Under the pieces are notes generated by a model. That model made no database searches. It worked only from the letters and a program-made list of their open reading frames with translations, and was not told the DNA's origin. A stretch of 64,000 nt of DNA from positions 129,363,501-129,427,500 of the forward strand of contig NC_091727.1 of the NCBI RefSeq assembly GCF_042477335.2, in the 5' to 3' direction. The position numbers and the translations under genes were made by a program. Numbering within the stretch: the stretch's first letter is position 1; every line of letters begins with the position of its first letter. Source of the DNA: Ovis canadensis. Lineage: Eukaryota; Chordata; Mammalia; Artiodactyla; Bovidae. Positions 47,301 through 56,995 of the stretch are shown in pieces.

Positions 47301-48042
47301 ATAGTACTCTACCCGGTAAACTGTTAAGTGCCTCACAAGGTCCCCACCCCCACCCCCGCCCAACTCACTGCTCAGCTGTGTCGTCATCATATACAAAGAC
47401 TTTAACCCCAGTCACAATTTCAACTGTAAAATGGTGATAATAATACCCTGCTAACCTACAAAGTGCCTATAACAATCAGATGGTATAAAAAATTTTATTG
47501 ACTGCTTTTCCAATATTTAAACCACACAAGTTGCTATTAGCAGATTATATAGAGAGGTTTTTCTAAATTCTAACCCAGAATTATTGTATGTGTTTGGTGT
47601 AACCTACTAATCTCCATAAAATCAGGGCATTGTTCCTTAGGCTGGCATTTAGATCGCTTTTGTTGTAGTAGGGTCAGAATTGTTATTTATGATCTGAGAT
47701 TCTAAAGCTATATTCCACTGAATTTTAACTTATAAACACTCTTCTCCATGGAAATAGATTTTCCTTTCAAGATTTAATAACTTTCCAGCATCACACAGCC
47801 ATATGCAGTTTAGACTACCTGTCAGGAACTCCTAACCATTATATAGAACTGGAAATGATTAATCAATCTCTGTGGTCCTTGATTTCAGACACTTAGCCTG
47901 TGATGAAGAGAGAGTGGAAGAAGCAAAATTGCTGGTGTCCCAAGGAGCAAGCATTTACATTGAGAATAAAGAAGAAAAAACACCCCTACAAGTGGCCAAA
48001 GGTGGGCTGGGTTTGATACTCAAGAGAATGGTGGAAAGCTAA
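41151..48042 (+). CDS. PSMD10: PSMD10 / gankyrin, 26S proteasome non-ATPase subunit 10 (complete, 5 coding exons)
   Basis: The joined exons are 41,151-41,264, 43,573-43,671, 44,793-44,939, 45,040-45,206 and 47,889-48,042. They total 681 bp, that is 226 residues plus stop, the family's normal length. All introns are GT-AG and all phases agree. The protein is seven ankyrin repeats, with recurrent TALHWA, SPLHIAA, TPLHYAA and TAMHRAA motifs. It acts as a chaperone for the proteasome base, binding the ATPase PSMC4, and also binds RB1 and MDM2. The RB-binding LxCxE motif is intact as LACDE at residues 178-182. The start is chosen because MEGCVSNL is the family N-terminus, with G at -3 and +4. The gene is intact and expected to be constitutive from the CpG-island promoter shared with ATG4A. 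Confidence 0.97.
41292..41335 (+). repeat. (GGC)14 trinucleotide repeat in PSMD10 intron 1
   Basis: Fourteen uninterrupted GGC units plus GG lie 28 bp after the exon 1 donor, inside the CpG island. Uninterrupted GGC/CGG tracts near promoters tend to vary in length. Confidence 0.97.
41525..42540 (+). other. PSMD10 intron 1, unique sequence
   Basis: No exon or intact repeat is seen. At about 42,045-42,120 a short stretch (TTTATAGATTGCTTCC, then GGCACCGTGCTAAGCAC) looks like an old L2 or MIR fragment. The rest appears to be single-copy intron. Confidence 0.5.
42540..42676 (+). repeat. Bov-tA SINE, 3' part
   Basis: Matches the SINE body from GGAGAAGGAAATGGCAACC to the ..GACTAAACAACAACAA tail. 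The tRNA-derived head is missing. It lies in PSMD10 intron 1, in gene-sense orientation. Confidence 0.9.
42677..43087 (+). other. PSMD10 intron 1, unassigned AT-rich stretch
   Basis: AT-rich sequence with a T-run near 42,948. No exon, SINE or LINE segment is recognised. Confidence 0.4.
43088..43260 (+). repeat. MIR SINE
   Basis: The core CTAGCTATGTGACCTTGG, then CTGTAAAATGGGGATAATA, and a late AGCACAGTGCATGACA segment are diagnostic of MIR in plus orientation. It is an old mammalian repeat within intron 1. Confidence 0.9.
43573..43671 (+). CDS. PSMD10: PSMD10 coding exon 2
   Basis: Encodes residues 39-71 (DSRTALHWACSAG.. to ..VNDKDD), ankyrin repeat 2. The acceptor is CCCGTGTAG and the donor is GTGAGT. 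It is 33 whole codons, phase 0 at both ends. Confidence 0.97.
43672..44039 (+). other. PSMD10 intron 2, first part, nothing recognised
   Basis: No exon, RNA gene or repeat that I can name. Ordinary AT-rich intron. Confidence 0.4.
44040..44313 (+). repeat. Bov-tA SINE, head-to-tail dimer
   Basis: A partial first unit (from GGAGACCCCGGTTCG to CCAGTATTCTTG) is fused directly to a complete second unit (GCTTCCCTTGTGGCTCAGC onward) that ends at GACTGAGTGACTT-like sequence. The same two-unit layout recurs at 11.2, 17.6 and 53.4 kb. Confidence 0.9.
44340..44690 (+). other. PSMD10 intron 2, possible old L1 remnant
   Basis: ATCTACATAATAGTATGCAGCC resembles the end of L1 ORF2, but the rest is too diverged for a firm call. 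Confidence 0.3.
44793..44939 (+). CDS. PSMD10: PSMD10 coding exon 3
   Basis: Encodes residues 72-120 (AGWSPLHIAASAG.. to ..HYAASKNRHE), ankyrin repeat 3 and most of repeat 4. The acceptor is CTCTTTCACAG and the donor is GTAGGG, phase 0 at both ends. Confidence 0.97.
45040..45206 (+). CDS. PSMD10: PSMD10 coding exon 4
   Basis: Encodes residues 121-175 and two bases of codon 176 (IAVMLLEGGANPD.. to ..DTEGNTP), covering ankyrin repeat 5 and the start of repeat 6. The acceptor is CATCTTCCCAG and the donor is GTAAGT. Intron 3 is only 100 bp. Confidence 0.97.
45255..45960 (-). repeat. Old L1 3' region (L1ME-like)
   Basis: Phrases such as GAATTGCTGGGTCAACAG, then TTCCCAAATTACTTCCAGAGG, and CCAACAGCAGTTTGAGAGTGCC are typical of reverse-oriented 3' ends of old L1. 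Strongly diverged, so family is uncertain. It lies in PSMD10 intron 4. Confidence 0.65.
46236..46436 (+). repeat. Bov-tA SINE
   Basis: Full-length unit from GGCTTCCTGGTGGCCTAGATGG to GGACATGACATAGCAACTAA in PSMD10 intron 4. Confidence 0.92.
46505..46705 (+). repeat. Bov-tA SINE
   Basis: Second full-length unit, same orientation as the copy 70 bp upstream, beginning GGGCTTCCCTGGTGGCACAA and ending CACAACTGAGTGACGAACAC. Confidence 0.92.
46706..47144 (+). other. PSMD10 intron 4, nothing recognised
   Basis: No exon, SINE or LINE segment stands out. Confidence 0.4.
47145..47335 (+). repeat. MIR SINE
   Basis: A diverged MIR: AACTTGGAGAAGTTACTTAAG, TCTTATCTGTAATATGAGA and GTTAAATAAAATAACATGTTAAG follow the consensus order. 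Ancient copy in intron 4. Confidence 0.75.
47336..47888 (+). other. PSMD10 intron 4, last part
   Basis: Contains a short C-rich run near 47,342 and otherwise unique sequence leading into the exon 5 acceptor (CTTGATTTCAG). Confidence 0.4.
47889..48042 (+). CDS. PSMD10: PSMD10 coding exon 5 and stop
   Basis: Completes codon 176 and encodes residues 177-226. It carries LACDE (RB-binding LxCxE), ankyrin repeats 6 and 7 and the C-terminus LKRMVES followed by TAA. I recall Gly rather than Ser as the last residue in human. Confidence 0.96.
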
Positions 48043-48622
48043 GCAGCTTGGATTTACTCTTACTTTGTTTTATGGTTGTTCCCTAATGTGCTGGTAACTA
48101 ATGTACGTGTGTACAAGACATCATCTATGAATGATGAAGTTTTTTCATCTCCCAAGTCTTGTAAACGTGTTTACTATTGTTCCTGCCGAGTTATTTGTTC
48201 TTAGCTTACAGCTTGCTTTCCAGGCATTGAATAACTGTTGACATTGTTCTACTCTTTTATATTATCTGTATTGAATTTTGGTTAACTCTGTGCAAGTGAT
48301 TATGTGGCTGTTGTGAGTCTTAAGCACCCTATCACGCACCCTCTATCCCCCTTTGAGGCAGAACAACCCCAGTAGCACCAGGCCAATTGTTTTCCCAATG
48401 TTTCTAGGTAGATTCTAGAATGTTCCTTCATACAGTTGAAACACATCATAACTCAGAAGCCTATGCCACATATTTCTGTTTTTTTCTGACAGTACGGTTT
48501 AATTTTTTTGTTATCGGGGGAATCCTTATATCTTGTGAGGACCAAGTTTTCGGTTCGGGGATGCTGTCCTTGGCATTCATAACCACGAAAAAAATGAAAT
48601 AAAATCACATTGGTACGAGTGT
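48043..48622 (+). other. PSMD10: PSMD10 3' UTR
   Basis: Non-coding sequence from the stop codon to about 20 bp past the poly(A) signal. Open frames here are fortuitous. Confidence 0.8.
48598..48603 (+). terminator. PSMD10: PSMD10 poly(A) signal AATAAA
   Basis: Canonical hexamer 556 bp after the stop codon, followed within 30 bp by a GT-rich stretch (TGGTACGAGTGTC) that suits cleavage near 48,620. Confidence 0.8.
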
Positions 48623-48662
48623 CTTTTTTAATGAGCTGTTTCCCTCCAAAGTAAAATGCATT

Positions 48663-48775
48663 GTTTTTTTCTTTTCAATTTTTATTTTTACTTTATTTTA
48701 CTTTACAATACTGTATTGGTTTTGCCATACATTGACATGAATCCACCACGGGTGTACCTGCGTTCCCAAACATGA
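48663..48775 (-). mobile_element. Truncated recent L1 3' end (cattle-type)
   Basis: The reverse complement matches the ruminant L1 3' UTR (GGTGGATTCATG, CCAATACAGTATTG, poly-A). Only about 110 bp remain. It sits just downstream of the PSMD10 poly(A) site. Confidence 0.85.
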
Positions 48776-49122
48776 AAAGAAACTTTTTAAGTACCTATAT
48801 TAAATCACACCATATTGAAAAGAATGTCAAGTTTGCTACCATGATGTATAACAAAAATGAATTTTGATTTGTATTTCAGCAGCTAAAAAAATAAAATGCT
48901 AAATCTCCTGATTCTTCTTTCAAATCAGTTAGATAACTCACTTAAGCCTTTAAAGGCTTTATAAAGATACTTTCTTAATTTTTGGTAGCTCTAAAGTCAG
49001 TAAAATTAGTGAAGCTTGAACTGCAGCTAAAATATGTAAAAATCTTCTGAATTGCTAATTAAATTGGAACAAAAGAAAATTAATAAGTATAAATTTGATC
49101 TCAGTTTAGGGAAACATTTTAA
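48776..49122. other. Intergenic, nothing recognised
   Basis: AT-rich sequence between the L1 fragment and the BovB copy. No gene or clear repeat is seen. Confidence 0.4.
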
Positions 49123-50912
49123 ATGATTCAGTTCAGTTCAGATGCTCAGTCCTGTCTGACTCTCTGACCCCATGTATCGCAGCACTCCAGGCCTCCCTGT
49201 CCATCACCAACTCCCGGAGTTCACTCAAATTCATATGCATCGAGTCAGTGATACCATCCAGCCATCTCATCCTCTGTCATCCCCTTTTCCTCTTCCCCCA
49301 AATCCCTCCCAGCATCAGAGTCTTTTCCAATGAGTCAACTCTTCGCATGAGGTGGCCAAAGTACTGGAGTTTCCAGCTTTAGCATCATTCCTTCCAAAGA
49401 ACACCCAGGGCTGATCTCCTTTACAAAGGACTGGTTGGATCTCCTTGCAGTCCAAGGGACTCTCAAGAGTCTTCTCCAACACCACAGTTCAAAAGCATCA
49501 ATTCTTTGGCGCTCAGCCTTCTTCACAGTCCAACTCTCACATCCATACATGACCACTGGAAAAACCATAGCCTTGACTAGATGGACCTTTGTTGGCAAAG
49601 GAATGTCTCTGCTTTTCAATATGCTATCTAGGTTGGTCATAACTTTCCTTCCAAGGAGCAAGCGTCTTTTAATTTCATGGCTGCAGTCACCATCTGCAGT
49701 GATTTTGGAGCCCCAAAAAATAGTCTGACACTGTTTCCACTGTTTCCCCACCTATTTCCCATGAAGTGATGGGACCAGATGCCATGATCTTCGCTTTCTG
49801 AATGTTGAACTTTAAGCCAACTTTTTCACTCTCCACTTTCACTTTCATCAAGAGGCTTTTTCGTTCCCCTTCACTTTCTGCCATAAGGGTGGTGTCATCT
49901 GCATATCTGAGGTTATTGATATTTCTCCTGGCAATCTTGATTCCAGCTTGTGTTTCTTCCAGTCAGGCGTTTCTCATGATGTACTCTGCATATAAATTAA
50001 ATAAGCACGGTGACAATATACGGCCTTGACGTCCTCCTTTTCCTATTTGGAACCAGTCTGTTGTTCCATGTCCAGTTCTAACTGTTGCTTCCTGACCTGC
50101 ATATAGGTTTCTCAAGAGGAAGGTCAGGTGGTCTGGTATTCCCATCTCTTTCAGAATTTTCCACAGTTTATTGTGATCCACACAGTCAAAGGCTTTGGCA
50201 TAGTCAATAAAGCAGAAATAGATGTTTTTCTGGAACTCTCTTGCTTTTTCCATGATCCACCAGATGTTTGCAATTTGATCTCTGGTTCCTCTGCCTTTTC
50301 TAAAACCAGCTTGAACATCAGGAAGTTCACGATTCACGTATTGCTGAAGCCTGGCTTGGAGAATTTTGAGCATTACTTTACTAGCGTGTGAGATGAGTGC
50401 AATTGTGTGGTAATTTGAGCATTCTTTGGCATTGCCTTTCTTTGGGATTGGAATGAAAACTGACCTTTCCCAGTCCTGTGGCCACTGCTGAGGTTTCCAA
50501 ATTTGCTGATATATTGAGTGCAGCACTTTCACAGCATCATCTTTCAGGATTTGAAATAGCTCAACTGGAATTCCATCACCTCCACTAGCTTTGTTCATAG
50601 TGATGCTTCCTTAGGCCCACTTGACTTCACATTCCAGGATGTCTGGCTCTAGGTGAGTGATCACACCATCATAATTATCTTGGTCATGAACATCTTTTTT
50701 GTACAGTTCTTCTGTGTATTCTTGCCACCTCTTCTTAATATCTTCTGCTTCTGTTAGGTCCCTACCATTTCTGTCCTTTATCGAGCCCATCTTTGTATGA
50801 ATTGTTCCCTTGGTATCTCTAATTTTCTTGAAGAGATCTCTAGTCTTTCCCATTCTGTTTTTTCCTCTATTTCTTTGCATTGATCACTGAGGAAGGCTTT
50901 CCTATCTACTAG
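49123..50912 (-). mobile_element. BovB (RTE) LINE, 5'-truncated, interrupted reading frame
   Basis: It ends in the BovB 3' motif (TTCAGTTCAGTTCAG-type on plus). On the minus strand it encodes reverse-transcriptase fragments in pieces: 50,611-50,880, 49,963-50,598 (with KAFDCVDH), 49,687-49,884 and 49,335-49,751. Stops and frameshifts between them show it is dead. The endonuclease half is missing. BovB is the non-LTR retrotransposon thought to have entered ruminants by horizontal transfer. Confidence 0.95.
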
Positions 50913-51429
50913 CCATAAAATCTAATGAACTCCAAGTGACTCTTCTAAGTATTTTTTATTTGAATTTTATGCTGCAAATATTTCTTGAAATAAGTAATCC
51001 AAGTGAGTCCACAACCTTCAATTAATTTGGGGTCAGAAACTTAATGACTGGTATCTAAAATGAATTTTGTAAACACAAATGTGTTGTTGATATGCAAACC
51101 CTTTTACATAAGTATTTTGAGTGCTGAGCTTTACAGTTATTAATCAGGGAAGCATATTCTTATAGAACTAGACTTTGTTTATTGAATGCAAGAGATAGAA
51201 TTGATGATGGGAAATAATTTCTTTCTAATGTTTTTTAGCATGATCACAGAGTAAAGTTGTATCTAATAGAGCCTGTTAGGACTGAAGTTATTCATAAGTG
51301 CTGAATCTTTTTGTCTGAGGTAGTAGGTTTTATGAATGTAAAAGAAAACTCATCTTAATTCTTTAATAAACAATACAGATGGAGCCAAACCTCATGTAAT
51401 TTGTATGCCTTTGGCATTTTATTCCATTT
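50913..51429. other. Intergenic, nothing recognised
   Basis: Unique-looking AT-rich DNA with no exon-like or repeat signature. Confidence 0.4.
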
Positions 51430-51546
51430 TATTTTTTTGCCTGCATCATGTGCCATGTGGGACCCTAGTTCCTTGACCAGGGATCCAACCTGCATCCCCT
51501 GTATTGGAACTGTGGAGTCTTAACCATTGGACCACCAGGGAACTCC
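51430..51546 (-). repeat. CHR-type SINE
   Basis: Reverse orientation: it ends in GGACCACCAGGGAACTCCC and contains TTCCTTGACCAGGGATCCAA, both diagnostic of the cetartiodactyl CHR family. Confidence 0.85.
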
Positions 51547-52237
51547 CTATTGGCTTTTTAAATGAAGTGGCTTAACATTTCAATCACTAAAACTAAGGGT
51601 ATTGATGGCCTCAGATATTGATCAGATTGTTTCATGTTCCCTATAGATAGAGATGAAGCTGATTCAAGTTCAGCAGGTTTTACAGTTACGTTCAAAATGA
51701 ACTCAGGAAAGATGACAATTTTAATTGTAGAGCTTAACTGAGAATATAATATGGAAACAATAACAAAAGAGTGGGAAAAATTACATTCCTATTTATTGGA
51801 GGGAGTCTGCAATATCAGTGTGGTTCTTTGAAATTCAGGATAATTGTACATTTTACTTCATAATCTCTGACTTAACAATTTAGTTGACCCTAGTGTTTTG
51901 ATTTCCCAATATAACTATACCAGCTACACTGAGTCCATTACGTGGCAGTGTCTTTTGCTTTTTATTTCCATATCCTTTTACATGACCAAGCCCCCAGATT
52001 CTTCTGTTAGCAAGTTTGATATAGTATGGGAGCTCCTCACTTTGAGGTATATAACTTCACAGTTGTACTGACTACCTAAAATTGAATGCAGACATTTTAA
52101 TGTGCATTTTTCTGGCAAGAGGGTTCTGTACCTTTCGTCAGATTCTCAAAGGGATGTATGACTTCTAAAAAGGTTAAGAATACCTGGTTGAGGGGAAGGA
52201 TGGGAAGAAGGGATAGTTAGGGAGTTTGGGATGGACA
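51547..52237. other. Intergenic, nothing recognised
   Basis: No coding, RNA or repeat signature that I can name. Confidence 0.4.
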
Positions 52238-52445
52238 CTGCTTCCCTGACGGCTCAAAAGAATCCGCCTGCAATGCAGGAGACGTGGGTTTAATCCCTGG
52301 GTTGGGAAGATCCCCTGGAGAAGGGCACATCAACCCCACTCCAGTATTCTTGCCTGGAGAATCCCATGGGGAGAGGAGCCTGGCAGGCTGCAGTTCATGG
52401 AGTTGTGAAAGAGTCAAACATGGCTAAGTGGCTGAAAATGCACAC
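52238..52445 (+). repeat. Bov-tA SINE
   Basis: Runs from CTTCCCTGACGGCTCAAAAG to GGCTAAGTGGCTGAAAATG, with the GGGTTGGGAAGATCCCCTGG core. Confidence 0.9.
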
Positions 52446-52668
52446 ATGTACACACTGCTGTATTTTAAGTGGATAACTAACAAGGACCTACTGTACAGGA
52501 CAGGGAACTCCACCCAATGTTATGTGGCAGCCTGGATGGGGAGGGAGTTTGAGGGAGAATGGGTACATGTATATGTATTGCTGAGTCCCTTTGCTGTCAT
52601 CTGAAACTATCACTACATTGTTAATTAGATAAACTCCAATACAAAATAGAAAGTTTAATTAAAAGGAA
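52446..52668 (+). mobile_element. L1 3' UTR fragment
   Basis: GGACCTACTGTACAGGACAG, then GGGTACATGTATATGTATTG and AAACTCCAATACAAAATAGA follow the end of artiodactyl L1 elements. Truncated at 5'. Confidence 0.8.
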
Positions 52669-52949
52669 TCCCCAGTTGAGAGGAAAAAAAATACTGAGTC
52701 AGTTATCAGCAGACATGGGTTCTCTAAAAGTAGAATACCACACTTTATAAATTTTTACATCCATTCTCCATTAAGAGGGCAGAAATCATCTCCATTTTAC
52801 AGATGATCAAACACCAAGAACTAAATTTCCTGGATCCTGATCCTGAAAGAAAATTATTCATTTTCTTTCCTCCTCTACTCAAAAAACAGTGGGCCAAATG
52901 GAAGGTACTGTGACATTTTGACAGTAATCCATTACTTGTAATACCCACC

Positions 52950-53190
52950 CACTGAAGCTGAAACTCCAATACTTTGACCACCTAGTACGAAGAGCTACTC
53001 ACTGGAAAAGACCCTGATGCTGGGAAAGACTGAGGGCAGGAGGAGAAGGGGGTGACAGGATGAGATGGTTGGGTGGCATCAACACAATGGACACAAATTT
53101 GAACAAACTCTGGGAGATGAAGGACAGGGAAACCTGGCATGCCCCAGTCCATGGGGTCACAAAGAGTCGGACACGACTTAGCAACTGAAC
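52950..53190 (+). mobile_element. BovB 3' terminal fragment
   Basis: Starts CTGAAGCTGAAACTCCAATA and ends GACTTAGCAACTGAACA. This is the 3' end of BovB in plus orientation, with several small deletions. Confidence 0.9.
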
Positions 53191-53265
53191 ACAGATACAC
53201 ACACACACACAAAGAGTCGGACACGACTTAGCAACTGAACATACACACACACACACACACACCCC
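53161..53265 (+). repeat. 50-bp tandem duplication with CA microsatellite
   Basis: The BovB end AAAGAGTCGGACACGACTTA onward plus a CA tract (53,161-53,210) is repeated directly at 53,211. The second CA tract runs to about 53,262. Confidence 0.93.
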
Positions 53266-53447
53266 AACCCTGTGCTTTTCTTTACATTGGTGGACTTACG
53301 GGGTAATTTATTTTCTAGTTTCCCAGAACCTTCATTATCATCTCTGAATTATTTTTTTGTTTTTAAACCAAAGCTTCAAAGAAAAGTGGGATTACTGAGT
53401 CTTTAGATTGGTTTGAGCCTTTTATGACACCCCATAACCTGTTTTAC

Positions 53448-53753
53448 GGGCTTCCCTGGTAGCTCAGCTGGTGAAGAATCTGCCTGCTATTCAGGAAACC
53501 TAGGTTCAATCCCTGGGTCAGGAAGATCCCCTAGAGAAGGGATAAGCAACCTGCTGCAGTATTCTTGGGCTTCCCTGGTGCCTCAGATGATAAAGAATCC
53601 ACCTGCAATGCGGGAGACCCCTTGGAAGAGGGTGCAGCAACCCATTCCAGTATTCTGGCCTGGTGAATCCCATGGACAGAGGAGCCTGGTGGGCTACCGT
53701 CCATGGGGTCACAAAGTCAGACATGACCGAGCAACTAAGCATAGCACATGCTC
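53448..53753 (+). repeat. Bov-tA dimer with target-site duplication
   Basis: A partial unit is fused to a second unit, the whole flanked by the 12-bp repeat AACCTGTTTTAC at 53,436-53,447 and 53,754-53,765. The flanks show that the two units inserted together. Confidence 0.92.
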
Positions 53754-53924
53754 AACCTGTTTTACAGCACGTAGACATTATAAAACCACCTTTTATTACT
53801 AAAATTTGGGTTTGTTTCATTGAATTTAGTAGTTTGGTCCAGTTGAAGGAATATTACACTGGGAATCAGATTGGGTGGGGTTCTATAGGAATGACCCAGC
53901 TTTTTAAAAACTATTTTTGTCTAT

Positions 53925-54099
53925 TTTTTTTGGCTGCACCTGGTCCTAGCTGATGCATGCAGGATTTTCCATCTTTGTTGCAGCATGCAGGATCTTTAGC
54001 TGTGGCATGTGTGATCTAGTTCCCTGACCAGAGACAGAACCTGGGCCCCCAACATTGGCAGCATGGAGTCTTAGCCACTGGACCACCAGAAAAGTCCCA
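53925..54099 (-). repeat. CHR-type SINE
   Basis: Reverse orientation, from TTTTTTTTGGCTGCACCTGG to GGACCACCAGAAAAGTCCC. GAATGACCCAG flanks both sides, consistent with a target duplication. Confidence 0.85.
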
Positions 54100-54109
54100 G
54101 AATGACCCA

Positions 54110-56028
54110 GATTCTTAAACAACATTCATCTCTTCCTGTCTCTCCCACCAAGATTATAATTCTGCATGGTCTCCTACTTCCACCCCATCACTGTCAGGAG
54201 TGGGCCATTATGTGCATTGCTATCCTTAGGTGTACTGAGTTTGAAAAAACCTTGAGTCCTATTAATCTCAAAGCTCCTTGCTAGTTCTTCTTACTGGAAG
54301 TTCAGGGTAAAAGCTGCAAATGCTAACTTCTCAGCATACAATACTGGGGGGAACATTCGCTTGGTACTCCAAAGAACATAAGAGATCTCAAATATTAATA
54401 CATAGCTTCTGGGTTGTTGGTCAAGAATTACCATGTTTTAGTCCTTTTAAAAAAAAATCACAGATCACTATTACTTGGAGGCCCTCTGCCGTGTCATACA
54501 AATTCCAGCCTTCTTGGCATTTAGGCACAGTTAGCAAAGCTGTATACTATTAATGCATGAAGACAAGTCCTAGCTCTGATTCTGCTCAGCACTGTGTCAC
54601 CAGCCACAGTACCTGGTTCATAGTAGCTATTCAGTAAATATCCAGTGGGTGATTGAATAAATAGATGAATTTGGGGATAATAAGGACCTACAGCTACAAA
54701 GCTGTTCCATTGACTTTATCATATCCTAGTTGCTAAATGCAGAAACAGAGGTGAGAGAAGTTCCTGGAAATCTTTTTGGGCAGTGAGAAATACATGGTTA
54801 AGGCTGGTTGGGGATTTGGTTGGGATGACCCACCTAACTTTTAACTACCTGTAGCAAAATAAACCAGGTTGTACCCTATCTGAATGAGAATTATGCTGAA
54901 TTTGGTTGAAGCTTAACCCATCTTCTAGAATATTTGGGTAATGACCTATCTACTACTTATCTTCTGATCCACTGATGAATAAACAGGGGGAAAAAACTAT
55001 TTCATTTCCTTATTGGGAATCTCTTTAATGTAGGAGCCCATTTTCCTACCCAAGTAAGATTTAGTGAACACAATTTTGCTATGAATCTGTAAAATGTCTC
55101 AGGATTCATCACAAACATAAATATATGGTATATTATGGATGTATTGATACTAATAGAAGATTAATGGCCTGGGATAAAACTTGCCCTGACCCAGAGTGTC
55201 TTTACAAGTAGATGGAGTAGATACATGGTAACCCACATGGTTTGATTTGAGAGGGGCTGAGAAAGCTTCTTTTGACAGGAATACTTCCCCACTGGATTGT
55301 TCCAGTACTTGAAATTCCACCATTATTAGTATCTTTGGACCAAAGAATTATTTTCAAGAGTCCCGCTAAAAAATTTCTAAGAGGGCTAGCTCATTATCAG
55401 CTTGAATGACATCACTGATTGATGAAAGATCATATTCACTGAACAGCAGGCCACAGAACAGCTACATTTGGAAAGAGTGGCAAGGGGAGAGATAGGTTGA
55501 GTAAGAAATCCTGCCGGAGAGACGCAGACATGAATGGGTCACAGAGCCAGCAGGCACATGACAATCCCCAGTATTTGGAAAATAAGATGCCAGAAGGCCA
55601 AGGGCGCTGAAAACAGAGATCCAAGGATATCACTTCCAATTAACCTCACCTACTTCCCAACCTTGCCTAGCTAGGGTTTCTGCGTGGGCAACATGTATTC
55701 TTATATCCTTAAAGCAGGACCATACCCTCCATTCCTGGCAAACTCACTATGTTAATTTCAAGTCAGCTCCCAGACTATCAAGATCATTTTGAGTCATACA
55801 GCAGAGTATCCATGCACCCCAGGATACATGATTTTATTAAATGTGCCTTCTGTGTTTTTGTATAAATTACTAGTTCTTACTCTTGGATTCTGGACATCTG
55901 CAATTTATCTAAAACTGGACGTGACACTGTGTGTGTATAAGCATTTTTCTAAAGAGAGGGGTTCAGAGTTTTCAGTGTTTTCTCAAAGTGATCCATAGCC
56001 TAGAGAAAACCACTAATCTATCTATCAA
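54110..56028. other. Intergenic between PSMD10 and VSIG1, little recognised
   Basis: About 1.9 kb without a convincing gene. A stretch near 54,590-54,660 (CATAGTAGCTATTCAGTAAA) looks like an old MIR or L2 end. The rest appears unique. Confidence 0.45.
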
Positions 56029-56041
56029 CATTTTGATCAGA

Positions 56042-56147
56042 AATGAAGTCACTCAGTCATGTCTCTTTGCCAGGTTCTTCTGTCCATGGGATTTCCCAGG
56101 CAAGAATACTGGAGTGGGTTGCCATGCCCTTTTCCAGGGGATCCTCC
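56042..56147 (-). repeat. Bov-tA SINE fragment with target-site duplication
   Basis: Reverse-oriented body (CCATGGGATTTCCCAGGCAAG.) flanked by CATTTTGATCAGA at 56,029-56,041 and 56,148-56,160. It is internally short. Confidence 0.9.
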
Positions 56148-56186
56148 CATTTTGATCAGAGCAATACTAACAAGAACAGAACTCTA

Positions 56187-56222
56187 GGAAATAGCTCAGT
56201 TGGGAGAGCATTAGACTGAAGA
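56187..56222 (+). pseudogene. Truncated tRNA-Phe(GAA) retropseudogene
   Basis: GAAATAGCTCAGTTGGGAGA followed by GCATTAGACTGAAGA matches the 5' half of mammalian tRNA-Phe, with one mismatch (A for G in the anticodon-stem region). The match runs from about base 4 through the anticodon GAA and then stops. There is no variable loop, T arm or 3' end. The 15-bp sequence AAGAACAGAACTCTA occurs on both sides (56,172-56,186 and 56,219-56,233), overlapping the last bases, so this is a retroposed copy. It cannot make a tRNA. Confidence 0.85.
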
Positions 56223-56749
56223 ACAGAACTCTATAAGACCACCAAGAGTCCCTGCCTTCCTGCTCAGCACCAATTCATCGAAAATTTGGGAGTGTTGTTG
56301 TTAACTATTATATAAGTCTCTTTTCTTGTAATTTGCCTCTATCATAAAAGTGGAAGGGAAGGTGAATTTCAGCTACTTTGGCGTTCTGGTCATTAAAATT
56401 TTTACACTGCTGGTATTTGGTTTTTAAGATCTAAATATTATGTCATTCTTAAGACCTTCATCATTTTGCTTCCTGAACCCATCAGACACTATATGTCATA
56501 ATATTTAGTCTGAACAGAATTATAGAATCTTCAAAAATCCCTGCGAATCGCTGAAAATTAACACATCAAAGAAAATACATAGGTAAAAACTTGCTATCTC
56601 TTCTCTCCATGACTCTGAACAAGTGTAATGTTAATTTCAATGTCTGTCTACCCAAAATCTTCTGAGACTCTACCTCCATTAGTGTATAGGTATGATCTAT
56701 ATATGAAGAGTTTTGCAGTTTCCTCTACATGAAAACCTAGATGTGATAA

Positions 56750-56995
56750 GTTAAAGATTCATTTCTTTATTTAAAAAGGCTTCACTTTGAAGGAAGGAAG
56801 ACACACAAAAACGTACACACAGTATGGTCCTTTTTATATGAAGGTCAAGAGGAGACAAAGCTAATCTCTAATGATGAAAAATAAATCAGTGGTTGCCTGG
56901 GTCCAGGGTGATCGTGAGAGTGCACAAAGGGGCATAGAAAACATTTTGGGATAATGGAAATGCTCTATTTAGATTACCATGGTGCTTTCATGAGT
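56750..56995 (+). mobile_element. Old L1 3' end, first part
   Basis: AATCAGTGGTTGCCTGGG and the downstream TTGGGATAATGGAAATG are typical of L1 3' regions. It is interrupted by the Bov-tA that follows and resumes at 57,226. Confidence 0.7.

Noticed and set aside
48420..48602. A small open frame after PSMD10
   Set aside because: It lies in the 3' UTR, ends at the poly(A) signal and has no coding character.
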